Below, in pieces: positions 14,001-25,600 of a stretch of DNA of 64,000 bases. The notes beneath the pieces were generated by a model. The model was given only the letters and a program-made list of their open reading frames with translations. It was not told the origin of the DNA and searched no databases. Position 1 is the first letter of the stretch. Every line of letters begins with the position of its first letter. The DNA comes from Litoditis marina. Lineage: Eukaryota; Nematoda; Chromadorea; Rhabditida; Rhabditidae. The translations under genes and the position numbers were made by a program. The DNA is taken from positions 8,761,060-8,825,059 of the forward strand of contig OZ038434.1 in NCBI GenBank assembly GCA_964036275.1. Reading direction: 5' to 3'.

Positions 14001-15511
14001 TTACCATCTGTTGATAACTTTATCCGTTTTCTAATTCTGCCTCCCACTGGCTCAAATCCTGTTTCCGTCCGTGCATAGTGCTCCTCCCTTATCGCCTTAC
14101 CCCGTCTAAGACTAACCGCTAATCGTCTTTTCTTTCTATCTTGACAACATGTAGGTGTTATTTCCTGTTCTTGGGTGAGATGGAATGATAATGAAGTTTC
14201 CCGCCAATTGTAAGTGTTGGAAGGGGTTGAAAAATATAGAGGTTAACGCGTTTCTCTAATTCACAAACACTCTGAAAAACATCAAGAAACTGAGCGTTGT
14301 ATCGAAAAACAACGAATTAAATCAATTTATATCTATAAGTTCAGCTGGATTCGCTGAAAGGTTGGTTCCGAACTCTGCCGGAGTCAATTTGCGCGGACGA
14401 CGGAATTTCGGCCAAAAGCAACGAGCAGTGCTGGAATGGAAGCGACGTGTCTGCCTACGTCCGCAAGGTCGCTTCGGACGGCGTCAGCCAACAGAACTCC
14501 AATCCCGAATATCAGAAGAATCGACATCTTTCCTACAGAGGTATGTTTTTCTGCGAGAAAAGTTGGTCTACCAAAGGCGGCAGTGAACTATTATTACAGG
14601 CTATGTAGTGATACTTGACTGTAACTTGATCTGCATAGAGAGCGCATTTTTCGTGTTCCTAATGGCGAACGGTGAGAATAGACTACAAATACAGCGTGTG
14701 ATGGGGCGATGTCGCCGTTGAATAAGCCGAGCTTTGGTCAACTGATTGGGGCTTTCAATCTCTCATTTTTATCGATATTCCAAGAACGGGCTCTATATTC
14801 AGCTCACAACGTCTGGGATGATTTTTATATAACGCCAAGTGATACTTTCGAATCTGCCCTTCTCAAATTCGCGTTAGAAAATCCGATTAATTTCGGATAT
14901 GGACATGGAATTCCACTTTACATAAATTGCAACGGAGTTGTGTGAAGTGTTAAAACACGGAGAGTAAACCACTAAACTTTTTATATCGATCATTTTTTTC
15001 AGGTGTTTTCGTAGATGAACGACTCCGACTAGGAATGATCTCGTTCCGTCTGCACAATGTTCTCTATGGAAGAAACTACTCCAACTATGAGGTGGAAGGA
15101 AGCTCAGAAATTTCCGATGATGAGGATTATGTAAGTATTCAACACGTATTTTACCTTTTCCAGAATTACAATTTTTAAATTCTTTGTTGTTAAATGAGCC
15201 ATTTTCTAAGCTCTTGATAGTATTCACGGTGTTCTGAATAATACAGAATGCAGGGAGAAACAGTAAATTGTTCAATAAATTTTTGGTAGTCAAATCGTAC
15301 AGTTCTAACTGATCCGACGTCATGAATGTTTCATTATGATTATCTTTTTTAGGCCGAAGGTTCTGGCGACATTTCTATCGTGAACTTGGAGCAAGACCGA
15401 GATTCAACCGTGCCGAAAGTACAAGTTCTCCCACAGTCTAGATCATCGTCATTTGTTTCATTTTCTACAGTTTTTGTATTTTTGTTATGGAGGTTGACTA
15501 GATTGTGGTAA
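8095..15511 (+). CDS. Glypican (heparan sulfate proteoglycan core protein)
   Basis: Thirteen exons, 8095-8206, 8656-8731, 8968-9044, 9268-9359, 9513-9641, 9739-9819, 9996-10088, 11344-11509, 12930-13060, 13595-13741, 14345-14540, 15003-15130 and 15353-15511, join in phase to 528 aa. The start is chosen because it opens a signal peptide (MTRLVAVLLLLLSIPYVTA). The family signature ICSGTNKCCTQETE follows, and I count 15 cysteines, close to the 14 conserved in glypicans. An acidic stretch leads to a Ser-Gly dipeptide at residue 480 (DEDYAEGSGD), the expected heparan sulfate attachment context. The C-terminus is Ser-rich then hydrophobic (FVSFSTVFVFLLW), a plausible GPI signal although it ends in RLTRLW. 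Glypicans bind growth factors such as Wnt, BMP and FGF at the cell surface; worms have GPN-1 and LON-2, and I cannot decide between them. An AATAAA at 15603-15608 is the likely poly(A) signal. Confidence 0.93.
10362..10375. repeat. Poly-C run (14 C) in a glypican intron
   Basis: A run of 14 cytosines lies inside the 1.26-kb intron between exons 7 and 8 of the glypican gene. The rest of that intron shows no other recognisable feature. Confidence 0.9.
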
Positions 15512-15840
15512 CCGAAACACTTTCGCGAGAACAATTTGAAACCGGTCAACTCAATCTAGTCTCCTTACCCCGCACGGGTTGTGATATGTACAGAACAGAT
15601 TCAATAAATATATTATTATCTTAATCATGGAGTTTTGAAATAATTCGACAACAAACCAACCCTTGGGCAGTTTCTTGTGTTCGCACTTTTCTTAAAGTTC
15701 GGCACGGCTAAAAAAATGTATCGTTATAGTGTGTGCACAGCTTTTCGGCAGCAAATATAAGATGTCAGAAAAAACATTTTTAAATGCTCAATTACAAGCT
15801 CTCTCCCAAGGTATTCTTCGACCTGACCGCTATCGGGTAT

Positions 15841-15912
15841 TCGGGCCGAGTGGTCAAGTGGTTAGCGTTCGGCTGTCGCTCCACAGACCTGGGTTCGATC
15901 CCCGCTCGCCGC
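15841..15912 (+). repeat. tRNA-like sequence, probable SINE head
   Basis: An intact-looking internal Pol III promoter is present: A box TGGTCAAGTGG and B box GGTTCGATCCC at tRNA-like spacing. The acceptor halves pair only with a bulge and the anticodon arm closes with four pairs around an abnormal loop, so a working tRNA is unlikely. The following roughly 130 bp (GGCGGACCGC...) may be the body of a tRNA-derived SINE. Confidence 0.55.
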
Positions 15913-16869
15913 GGTATCTTCATGGCGGACCGCATGAGCTGGTAACAAAGCTCACCCAGCCTATCTTCACCCTCTCTATGGAGAGTCCATCTACGGTTGA
16001 TATTGATATTATGTAATTGTAAGAATGTTTCACAATAAAGTGACAAACGGATGAAATAGGCCGTACACAAATTTATTTTATGATAACACTGGCAACGATT
16101 TTTATGAAAAATGTGTTGGTTATAATACAACATTAAAAACGTTTCAACATTGCGAACAGTATTTTACTGCGGATCAATACAATAATAGCGAACTCGAGAT
16201 TCCACCACATTAGTATCTGCCACAGTTTGCACAAAAATTAGATTATATCAACCAAACGCTATATTCGTTACTAAATTAGCTCGCTTCATGTATTAAACGA
16301 CGATCTATGCTTTCATAATGAAGTTATCACTATTGCCGTTTTTCAATAATAATTATCTAAGCTTATTCCCTTTTGCTTTCTGTGCATTCTCAGCTTCTTG
16401 TACAAATATTGCAATTTTCGCGTGTCTTATCTCTATATCCCACATATTTGACTTAAAATTTCCGTATGATCTACATAATCGTACGTGTCACATGTTGGGA
16501 TTTTCCACTTAGTGAATATGAGAATCCTCCGTGAGTGTTAATATTACAGAACAGTTTGAGAAAAATTAGAGAAGTGCTCGTTAAAATGTTCAAGTCGAGG
16601 TTTACACTAGACATGTTCGTAGAGATACTCGTAAGGCAGTCGGAGTGTAGCCTACTACAGTATGTCAATTCAGTCTATTCCGAACGCAAACGACTCATGT
16701 TTTATACGGTACACCTGCAGTCACTTTTTTGTTTTTCTTACTTTTACGAAAACAATTTGTTGAACGATTCACGAAAAAATATATGTTGGTATGCCGTTCT
16801 GTTATGTAACTGGCGGCGTAGCTATCTATCCAATCTCATTAGTTCATATGATTCTCTCATGAGAACCTC

Positions 16870-16996
16870 ATGACCACCTCATAAGGTACTCGTGAACTTC
16901 TAATGTGGTAGCATAGCAATCAATAGAATCCCATGAGAAGTTCGTGAGGTATTGCTCACGAGGTATCTCATAAGATTTTTGAGGGATTGCTACCAC
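16870..16996. repeat. Small foldback repeat
   Basis: GTGGTAGCATAGCAAT near 16905 is answered by ATTGCTACCAC near 16986-16996. Inside and beside it, CTCGTGAACTTCT pairs with AGAAGTTCGTGAG. Several CTCATGAGA/CTCATAAG variants also occur. Non-coding; probably a decayed MITE. Confidence 0.45.
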
Positions 16997-17875
16997 GCCT
17001 GTTGTTCAACACACGACGAGGAAACATCCAATTATCTCTCTTCAAAATGAACTCGCATGAATGTCGTGGAGGAATACCAACAGAGAGAGATCGTCTAGAC
17101 GTAGAGAATATTAGGAAGACTGAGGCACATTTGAAATGTTCAGTGTTTGAAATCTTCATTCCAATTTTGTTTCAAATGAGTTTGAGATTGTGTACAACTA
17201 AAAATTACTCATCATTCGGTCAAAAACTTTCGATACAGTAACTCTAGATACAATTCTGCGTATAAAAGCCTTTAATCTCGACCGAATTCACTTTTTTTGC
17301 TATTACCTATAAAAAAGTACTAGTACAACAATGAATATACAGAGCAAATGAGATAGAAAGAGAGGTTTTGTCCCAAAGCCTAACTCTCTTCATATTTAGA
17401 ATTTTTGTATCTTCACATTCATCACCTTCTATGTGAACACATTTTGCTTTATATTTGTTTACAGATTTTCTTTAAAAACGTTTAGGCAACATTATTCATT
17501 CACTAGCAAACAACTCAGTATAATTAAATGGAATGCAACAAATACCATGTACATGAGATCAAAATGGAACTAATCACAGTGGGAATTCGGATAATCTACT
17601 GTACAAAACTGACTCACAAAATACATTAAACTAATAATAAATCATACAGTATACTATCACAATCAGAGAGAAAGCTTGAACAAAAAGTCCCGCAAGTTAT
17701 AAAACAACTATTAGAAGAGAAAGATTTCGAACCTAACATTTAGACATGTAAACAAGCTTGAAACCAACCAACGGAAAAACTAGGTTCATTTCGTATGGTT
17801 TCTAGTTTCTGAACGAAAACATGAGAAGATGCTCGTTGGCCTTAGGTATCGAAAGAGGTAATCGTCATTCAAATC

Positions 17876-20800
17876 TCAGAATTTCACGGAAGTCGCGAAC
17901 TGATCCTTGTTCCTAAGGGTGCTGAGGAGAAGGGAGTGGAGGTCGGGTAGTATCTGGGGCAGACTGACTGGCTTAGGCGCGAACCTCGTCTGGTTGAGAA
18001 GCATTTGGCTCAGCGCCAACAGATTGTCCTGACTAGGTGGCAGCAGACCGTTCATACGCAGTGTATCCAAAGAGGGCATCGAAGTACTGGAAACAGAACA
18101 TTAATGATCGGGCAAGTTACACATTTAAGTGTATTATTCTGACCAACTTTAGTGTATTTGAAACCATTACCACGTTATCAGCAATTATTTTGAGTTTGCA
18201 GTGCTTATGGCATTTTTCAATGAGAATTCAGATCTCGCACGTGTTGTGCATACACTCAAGTATTACGCTTACTTTTTTCACATTTGAGTTCGTTTCTGGG
18301 TGAAAAAGTTGGTCACTTTGATTGTTTGACAATGCAACTCGAAACATAAGCTCACCTGGCGGGTATTTGTGCCGGAGTGGGCATATTAGGTAGGGAGAAC
18401 GAGGGCATAGAGGGAAGAACCATTTTGGGTACCGGCATAGGTACACAGGAACCGGAGGAGGGGGTACCAGCCTTGGACATGGGCGACAGCGACGGCGGAG
18501 AGTTCGAGGCACTGTGCTCCTTCACTGAAACAATTGTAGGTGAGACGAAGTTCACAAATAATTTAGCTTCGGATGAAAATATCTGAGAAGTATTGAAAGT
18601 TATTTAGTTAAATGTATTGTCTCTAAAATCGTGTCAAACATATCTGAATTTCACGTGCACTGGTATACTACATATCCACTTTTTTGCGTACATTAATGTA
18701 AACTGTACTTTTGGTCAACATAGTCACGTGAAGAGTGCAGAGGGTTTGCAAATGCACTTTGCAGTGGTTTCCTTTGTTTCCGATGCCCTATGTTTTGACC
18801 ATTTGTTTCGTTGTTTTGCGAATATTATCAGAACATCTTGTAAAAGAAAACCCGTCGTTCCATCAACTCACATCTAGCTTCCAATTGTTCGTTGCGACGC
18901 TGTAATTTGGCCAGGTCATGGTGGGTTTCCGCGTACTTGGACTGAATCGTCCTGATATAGTCGGTGGCTCGCTTCAGGATGATAGCTCTTGATGACTGAA
19001 ACAAAAATAATGAACACTACTGTTTGATGCAGATTTTCTGTTTTTCAACCTGTCGCTGTGTGCAAGCACCGATATCCACTCAGAACTGCAAGCACCGTTA
19101 TCCACTCAGAACTGCAAAGAGAAAAGTGCAAAGAGAGAAGCTAGTAGGATAAATAGTTCGCATGAAACATCAAGAGCAGCTTGTTTCAATTAATTAGGAT
19201 CAGATTATTCGTATTTTTGCTATATTCGGTTCTTCGAGAAAAACTGTATCCAAACCTTTTCTCCATCCAGGTTTGGGATGACTTCCTTGAGTGCCATAAA
19301 GTGGTCCTTGATGTGGTCGCGACGACGGCGCTCCAGCTCGTTGTGGTGAGCACGGCGGTCGTCGTCGACGGCAGGGGAGGGAGACTTCCGACTCGGCACG
19401 TCGTCCTAGAGTAGAATCATGGTTAAAAGGGTATTTGGTGCACAATACCGCAGAATCAAGCTTCACAGTTGTGGTTTTTTAATTCAGACTGGTTCATAAC
19501 TGGAAAGCGTCCTCAGAGTGCGAGAGACCCGAGCTGACAGCACGGCTGAATTCCAGAGTTTAATGAGCAACGCGACCTAGTTGATATTGTTCTTACGGCT
19601 GGCATTGAACTGACAAATTTGCGCAACCCTTTGTGTTTCAATCTCCAACTTGTGTAAAAAGCTATGTGATAATCTAGAGAAAATGTGGCTTTGTCAAGTA
19701 ATCCGAACATGTGATGAAGATTAGTCTATCTGCACGCACTACGTGTTTTGATACACAAGAACTTAATAGCTGGTCCCCCACCCCCAACTGTACGAAAAAG
19801 TCTCGATAGTAGTATTTTGTGCTTATAGTGTTAGGCATTATGTGATTGCTAGATAAACCCTCTTTGCTACAGTATGCTGAGATCTTTAGCGATTATGGAC
19901 AAGTGATATGAGGGTGGGATTATCCTTTTCTACATGATGCGAGATCCGCTCAAGTGATTCAACAGAATTCAACAGGATTTCTGACCGTGAATTAATAACC
20001 GTGAAAGGTTTTGTTGATCTAAATCTCCCGCTAAGCCCTTCTAGAAATAAAGTTGGGTCTCGAAAATTTAACAGGGTTGACATCAACACATCATCGGAAA
20101 TATCGTTTTTAGGACAACTGTTTTTTTCTAAATCTCAGAAAGAAAAAGGAACTTTTTCCATCAATCTTGTACTTTCGAAGTGTAGTTCTAGAAGTGTAGT
20201 TCTAGCAATTTGGTAACAACAAAGTTTCGCCATTCACAGAGCTTTGTCAGCTGTGTGAAGCAATAGACAGATAGTACACAGAAAATGGCATTTCGATCAT
20301 GACTGGACAGCCTGATTAGGACTACGAACCAGTTGTAATGTGACTCCAAATTTGCACTTGAGGCTATTTTTAAGTTCATCCTAAGCAAGAATATACGATT
20401 CATGGCTTTGAACTGTTTTTTGTACTCTGTTGACTGTATGTACCACAAGGAGAACACATTGTTCAAACTTCTAGTTCGTTCAAAGAATCCGTCCCGCTCT
20501 AATTTTGACTTGTGAGTTAACAATCTAACCCTTTGGCAAATGAAAAACCATGATCAGAAAGATATACTTTTATATCTCTATCTTGCTTCGTTTGCTCAGA
20601 AAAGTGGCTTACGTAATGACACCGATATGGGGATTTGCGTACGGGGTATGCTCCAAATAGCCTATAGAAGTACAAAAATAATTTTAAAACTCTCTTGCGT
20701 ATACGAAAACACAATTAGAGACTACAAAATGAAAATGAATCTGGACGTAAAGGAACCAAGTCAAGTTGCGTCACAGTGAATATGTTTATGTCCTCTTTTT

Positions 20801-21075
20801 TAATCCTTGATGTTATGCAAATTTTACAAATTTTCAATATGAAAGTTTTTGCATGGTCTATGCGAAGACATTGCAGTACTTTTTCAGGCTTTTTGAATTT
20901 TTCGTGAAACTCAGCTCATATAGCGAAACGGTTTCTTTAAATTACTTTGTTCACAGAAGATTGAATTCGTGAAACTCACATCACTGAATGCACTGTCAGA
21001 GTGTCTGCGCTTGCGGCTATTCAACAGCTCCGGAAAGTTTGACCCGAATACATTTTGCTTCAGAGCAAGTTCCAT
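17876..21075 (-). CDS. mxl: Max-like bHLH-leucine zipper transcription factor
   Basis: Minus strand. Five coding exons, 21075-20980, 19405-19256, 18995-18872, 18524-18356 and 18086-17876, join in phase to 249 aa. Residues 49-82 are a Max-type basic helix-loop-helix ([20 protein letters not shown]), with the E-box-contacting His53, Glu57 and Arg61 in place. Residues 83-123 give helix 2 and a short leucine zipper ([18 protein letters not shown]). The N-terminus carries [12 protein letters not shown]. The C-terminal half is Pro/Ser-rich ([14 protein letters not shown]) followed by a leucine-rich segment, longer than in vertebrate Max. Known role: heterodimeric CACGTG binding in the Myc/Mondo/Mad network; C. 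elegans has MXL-1, -2 and -3. The length suggests MXL-3 rather than the short MXL-1, an inference. The ATG follows a TTTCAG acceptor by nine bases, fitting a trans-splice site or a UTR intron. Confidence 0.9.
19062..19113. repeat. 26-bp tandem duplication in mxl intron
   Basis: Two adjacent 26-bp units start GCAAGCACCG and end CACTCAGAACT (19062-19087 and 19088-19113). They differ at one base. They lie between the second and third coding exons of the mxl gene. Confidence 0.85.
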
Positions 21076-21485
21076 TTTGAGTTTCTGAAAGTCGTCAGTT
21101 TGGGTAAAAATAGCACCGTCTTGACACATCATTGATAACGGGCGATAGTAACGAGAAGAATGATATAACATCAGCACAAACAAATGAGTTTGGAGAAAGT
21201 CGGTGAACCCTTAGAAAAATCTGGTCCTTAGATTAGTCAGATCCCTTAGATAAGTGAGGTGAAGTCTTAGATAAGTTTAGCCACATCTGTCCAAAAAGTC
21301 ACCACTAGTCCTGGCTATCATGAAAACCAACGTAATGAGAGATTCAACAATTCAATCGTAACTGAAATAGAATCATAGGCAAACAATCAAGTTCGTATGA
21401 AATTTCCTAGATCAACTACAATGTTGAAAGTGGGCCGCGACATCTCCTGTGGGAGCGCGCCACCTCTAATGTCTGTCTTCCTAGG

Positions 21486-21530
21486 AAGGCGGGAGGCGGG
21501 GCCGGCTAGGTGGGGGCGCCCGCCCCCCGC
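21486..21530. promoter_or_regulatory. GC-rich island upstream of mxl start
   Basis: About 45 bp of nearly pure G+C (GGAGGCGGGGCCGG, then a GGGGGCGCCCGCCCCCC palindrome) lies about 420 bp upstream of the mxl ATG on the minus strand, next to the GC-rich palindrome GTGCACGGCGCGTGCAC. The composition is unlike the surroundings and suggests a promoter or GC-box cluster. There is no direct proof of a transcription start. Confidence 0.35.
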
Positions 21531-22152
21531 ACGCGGATTCTGCGTGCACGGCGCGTGCACATCGCCGAAAGTGCAACCGGGTTCGCGACAGTGTCACAGA
21601 GACATGTGCGACCAAGGCGTGGAAAGGGTGTTGATAAGCAATTCGATGATGGATGTGATTACTGATATAGACGGAAGGACAGAAAGACTATTGCAAATGT
21701 ATTGATCACTGGTAACTACGGACAGAATCGTACTTTATGTTTATTGTGACATACAAAAGAGCGAATAACAATGGAAAAGAAAAGGTGGTGGTTAGCAAAC
21801 GGTTGTATGCTCAGTAACCTCAACTCGTTTGTTTGCTTCTAAGAAATGTGATTCGATTTGGACGAGAGGTCTACTAGGTTGACTCAAATCTTGAATGAGA
21901 ATCTTTCATGATATTATAGTCATTATAGTATGTTAATAATATCGATTGCGCGAGAAATACCAAAATGATTGAATATTGAAATAATCGACTTGAGCAATTT
22001 CAAAGCTTCCACAAGTTTCCTTAAACGAGCTGAACTTGGAATACTCACTCTATAGTTAGATATTTAGAAATTGTAAGTTCCAGTTCTGTCCACGTTTAGA
22101 GTTGACGACATCAGAACGGTACTTGTCACTGCAAAAATCATCTATGCGTTCG

Positions 22153-22664
22153 CTTAAAGGGACCGTTTCTCTATAATGTGGATCGATTAAAAACATGAAG
22201 TCTCAAGAAACTGCCTCGATAGTGTACTGATGGTCCCTTACTAATACACAAAAAAAGAAAAATGGAAATAAGTCAAGAACCAAGCCTTTTATGAGCCAAA
22301 CTATCTTAAGGGTTACTGTATCGCAAAACTTTTGGTCAAAAGATGAATTCGATTTTAATACACACAACTTCAATCTTAATTAAACCAAAAAGGGGCATAG
22401 ATAACTAAAACACTTTTAAATATGTCAGTTGTTACGTGATTGAATTTATGATACGTTTCACGGACGTTTTGCGGACAACTTGTGCGCGTCTCCATCAAAA
22501 TAGGTACGTGCTGTGGCTTCCGTGTTGTGGCCGTACTCAAATTTGCTCAAAAACGACCCAAGTTGCGGAATTTTCACTAATTCTGACTGTTTTGTCCATT
22601 TTTCGTCCCCATGTGTCCACTGATAACTCAAATTATCAAACTAAAGAGGTACGGTCCCTTTAAG
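22153..22664. mobile_element. Non-autonomous DNA element with CTTAAAGGGACCGT termini
   Basis: CTTAAAGGGACCGT at 22153-22166 is repeated in inverted orientation at 22651-22664, giving perfect 14-bp termini around about 480 bp without a transposase. TGGTCCCTTA near 22228 is a third, internal partial copy. Many nematode MITEs begin with TTAAAGG-type sequence. Confidence 0.6.
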
Positions 22665-25600
22665 TGATCATCAGTTAATAATAGGCGAAGCAAAAAAACT
22701 CCATAATGGCTTCCGTTTTACAAACTTTCCGAACCTCGTTCTCATAACCTTTTTCAGAAACCTTCGTGGGTGAACACTCTTTGGTTGTTCTTCTGATAAC
22801 GCTATGAAGATTTTGTCTACTAGATGATGTTTCCGAAAGGAATAATCCCCCGATCATTGTAATGAGATATTATTTTGTTGGTAGCAGGCGATCGTAATTT
22901 GCTATGAACAGTTCACAATCAGGCAATATTTGCATACCCAACATGTATATGCGCTATCCTTTCCATTTTCACGTTGTTTACGTTCTATACGTCAGCTGTT
23001 TCGTCACTTATTATTTCAGACTTTTGTCAGTCACCGTCGAATGATATAGGGGTTCCCTGTGATAACGTGGACCCGCAAGGACGCTGTGATGTTTCATCAT
23101 TTCTTGTAACCTTATCAGGTGTTGGTCGCTCTCTGCGTTCGGAACGTTGCACCCACTCCCAAAACTGGGAAAAACACAGGTAGATTAGTTTACAAAGTTA
23201 TTGACAGGCGTGTCGAAATCTGAGTTGTGGTTTTGCCTGCCCACACAGCATTATTCCAGCACATTGTTTTCCAATTGAGTTTGAAGAGCAGTGGGATCGA
23301 ACTACGCACACATCATGTTTCAATGCTGCTGGAATGAAACATTTTGAGAGGTGCTAGAAATTATCATTATCAATCGTGAACTCATCAAATCTCGTAGTTG
23401 ACTGATCTATGTCTTCAGATATGTAAATTAATCATGAGATGATAATCCTAAGGGCAAGTGGATGATAAGCTACAATGATAGTGACTCTGTAACACACAAA
23501 AATAGCCGGATATGTTAGGTTTTGTCAAAAACGGTGCCGGAAAAGTATACTTACTCACTTTTCCGCAAGTCGATACTAGTAAAGATACTTTATGAATCAG
23601 GCGATCAGCGATACTACAGACTTTTTTGATTTAGAAAGAGCTTCATCCGGTATTAGTCGGACTATAATCTCATTACACAAACCAGTCATTTTCAACATCA
23701 TCGTAACTACAGGAAAACTACTTGTCAACATCACACTGTTCTGTTCTGTCGATAATTCTGAAAGTTTTCGGCTTTTTAATATCAGTCACGTCTTCAGGAG
23801 GTGATCCAGCCTAAGCGGACGGAGACTGAAATTTTGTAGTTTGATCGTGTTCCGTTCAGGCGTAGTTTGGAAAACACGATGAATTCATGCATTAATTTGA
23901 TACTGAAATACAGTCACTTTAGCTCTATATTTAGCATTTAGGGTTGGGTCCAACTTCCGATCATACATCGACTGCCGCCCTCCAGCACCAGCCCACAAAG
24001 AACGACCAGGGTGGTACCTGCGACCACGTGTAGCCAGAAGAAACTCTATACGGACATTGGACTTTGAGAAACGAACGAGAGAACTCATGCTCTTATGATT
24101 ATTCTCAAACAAAGAAAGTGGTTTTTGGAAAGTTGTGTTTCATCAGGATTTCCATATAGCACATGGGTTATCTAACCCAGAACATCATTATCAGGAGTAA
24201 CTGATCGTTCATGAGATAACTATTAAACAGTAAGTGACCTTAAAGTATGTGCAAAACATAAATTCAGGCAATTGAAAACAAACTTTGTCCACAGTAAGCG
24301 AACAATGTGACCGCAAGAGTGTGTGAAATACGGAAGTACAGTAGAAATTGATGATTTTCGGAATGGTTCACTTGAGTTTTCCCCGGGCTTTTCACACAAA
24401 AACTGAGGTTTTGTTCTAAATAAGATTTAATATCATGTCATTGTTCTATGGTTTTGTGCATAACAGCAAAAGCGGCTTGTTTTAGTGTTGCCAGAAAATG
24501 ATTATACTTTGATTAGTCCTGATCTATCTCCCATCACATCACTGACTTCATAATTCGTCAGGATAGTTAGAAAAGGTAGCAAAGCCGATTATCGATTAAT
24601 CTCGTCATTCAATTGACATTGAAATCATGGGAGTAGAAAAGCTGCTTTAATCTTCCCAGGTTATATGAGAGCTTCTCGTCACTTTTCGCCGAGGCCGCTT
24701 GCACGAAAAAGTGATCTTCGGCTCAGATTAGTTTCGATGGACAATCCACTCCGATTTTTGTGAGGGAGTTTTCAAATGATTCCATGTTGTTTATGTTTTC
24801 TGCTAAAAGAGTTTTGCAAGTGTTTACCCCCACGTACTATTGTAAACAACAATCGGGTAAAGTTCAACTCTGATGGACGAGTGTTCATTATTTCCGAAAA
24901 ACAAATCAAAGAAAGATCAATTTGTTTGTTGGTGAGAAAAACAGGGAGATTCAGGCAGAAACATGCATGCGTTTTGTACTTTTTCTGAAAAATAAAAATA
25001 AAAACTAGAATCAGTTGATTTTCCAACTTTTTGTTGTTGTCCACTCTCCACTGAGAGTCTCTCATTCTACGAAAATTCTACTCTGTTATTCCGCAAACTT
25101 ACAAAACTAGCAGAAATTTCCAGTATATTTCGAAATCACTATCAGGGAGCTGTTCTGTTTTCTGAAGCTGTTGTGTATCAATATTCTGTGAAATCCTCTG
25201 CTCGGTATTTTCGGACCAAATCCCGGGCTAAGACGGATAACTCCGGCGGTGTTTAAATGATATTTCAGCTAATCCTGCATTAGAGAAATCAATCATGCAG
25301 AATTCATCCACCCACTTTTAATTAAAGCACGGATTAGAGGGTGGGCAGTGTGGAAAACCCATGAATGTTAAGCTGATCTTTACTTCGGTGAGTGGCGTTC
25401 CGGAAAAGTTCGAATACGGGGCCGTTTTTGATCAAGATCCGGGTTGTAACTGCTGTACGATGGCCTAGTAACCGTGGTGAAAAAAGAAGATTGTCCGCTC
25501 AACTGCAAACACTTACTGATCTACCACAGTCAATTCGAATACAATATAAGTTGTTACCTAGTACGGTTACAAAGTGTCGTGCTAGGGTCGTTGTCCCATG

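Larger units (their letters stand above)
15512..17875. other. Intergenic stretch between convergent glypican and mxl genes
   Basis: The two genes are convergent here. Apart from the tRNA-like element (15841-15912) and the foldback at 16870-16996, I see AT-rich sequence and short open frames without family resemblance, the longest at 16535-16873. Confidence 0.6.

Noticed and set aside
15841..15912. Functional tRNA gene
   Set aside because: A and B boxes are good, but the acceptor stem needs a bulge and the anticodon arm and loop are abnormal; recorded as a tRNA-like repeat.
16535..16873. 112-codon plus-strand ORF between glypican and mxl
   Set aside because: It has no recognisable domain and an unbiased residue mix, and it runs into a foldback repeat; probably chance.
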